Below are positions 63,515-64,000 of a DNA stretch of 64,000 nucleotides, in pieces; positions within the stretch are counted from its first letter, which is position 1, and the number at the start of each line of letters is the position of its first letter. The stretch spans positions 31,339,407 through 31,403,406 of the forward strand of contig CM067315.1 in assembly GCA_034231615.1 (NCBI GenBank). Reading direction: 5' to 3'. The notes beneath the pieces were generated by a model that was not told the origin of the DNA, searched no databases, and was given only the letters and a program-made list of their open reading frames with translations. This DNA comes from Meghimatium bilineatum. Its lineage: Eukaryota; Mollusca; Gastropoda; Stylommatophora; Philomycidae. A program made the position numbers and the translations under genes.

Positions 63515-64000
63515 ACAATATTACTATATATTAAATGACCAAACATGCCCCAGCCCAAAAAATGATCATAATTCAATCCTGCAATGCCTAACAGTAGAGA
63601 AATGACAATAGATAGATAACTACGGTATATGCTCATACCTTGCTCTTCTTATCAAATAATCTATGAATCTTGACTGTCTGACTCAAATTTTCTAGTAAAC
63701 TCATAAATCAATAATGAAATAAATGTATTAAATGTTTAGGTTCAATATGAGGAGAAGTGGCCAGATTTATAAAGTTTTTAATATTATGTGTAGTTTCATT
63801 CAGGGTTCATAACATCGCTTATCTCAGATTAAAAAGTAGTTAGATCTGCAATGATCTCGTACTACACACGGAGAGCCCCAGTCCCCCAGAGTCAACAGGG
63901 GGGAAGAGCTTTCATTATGTGGCGGTCAAATCACTGGATATGGCAGTAGTATTTTGTTATTGTTATTACAACTTCAGAGCATAGCTGAAAATATTATGTC
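63515..64000. other. No confident feature; possible SAM-gene exon near 63650
   Basis: On the minus strand about 63690-63650 reads SRFIDYLIRRA before an AG-gtatgag donor, which could be an exon of the SAM gene or chance. A CT/G-rich stretch (gtcccccagag, caggggggaag) lies at 63870-63905. Confidence 0.25.

Overview
The window looks like AT-rich nuclear DNA from an invertebrate animal. Evidence is spliced exons with GT/AG borders, long introns, and dense fossil retrotransposons, tRNA-derived SINEs, hAT and Merlin DNA transposons, Penelope-like elements and minisatellites. The repeat style (RTE/Jockey-like LINE tails, Penelope elements, GAAGAA-tailed SINEs) would suit a lophotrochozoan such as a mollusc, but that is a guess from general familiarity and no sequence here proves it. 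There is no bacterial operon, rRNA, functional tRNA or CRISPR.

Two host genes can be supported. On the + strand, at least six exons spread over about 25 kb (198-240, 5059-5233, 9408-9641, 14743-14934, 17417 to about 17684, 25703-25834) encode the middle and C-terminal part of an SLC1 (excitatory/neutral amino acid transporter) protein. The three central junctions join in frame, and the protein aligns almost without gaps to the SLC1 fold. Yet the residues that normally make the transport site are changed: the serine-rich HP1 tip, the NMDGT motif, the HP2 loop and two TM8 aspartates. The 5' exons lie upstream of the window, and at least one loop exon between 240 and 5059 was not found. On the - strand, the last two exons of a SAM-domain gene (61154-61010 and 59667-59530) splice in phase to give a complete SAM domain and a stop codon. 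The two genes point toward each other, with about 34 kb of repeat-filled DNA between their 3' ends.

Everything else is introns and intergenic DNA built from repeats. In the SLC1 introns: a decayed Merlin (IS1595-like) transposase at 577-1230, LINE pieces, an (AGAAT)n array grown on a LINE tail, several minisatellites, and an unusual array at 9631-10015 that copies the exon end and its donor splice site. From 26 to 59 kb lie hAT MITEs with 8-bp target duplications, a Jockey/I-type LINE with an RNase H domain broken by a SINE (30.4-31.9 kb), tail-to-tail LINE pairs, a Penelope-like element with a GIY-YIG domain inside about 220-bp inverted termini (39797-40795), many 3' ends of at least five LINE families, and a 43-bp minisatellite split by a LINE. 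From 59.5 to 64 kb the SAM gene is interleaved with more LINE and SINE copies.

The family labels LINE-A to LINE-E, SINE-1 to SINE-5 and repeats F, H, J, K are local names given here because copies in the window match one another. They are not database names. Coordinates of decayed repeats are good to about 10-30 bp; exon borders are read from splice signals and frame.
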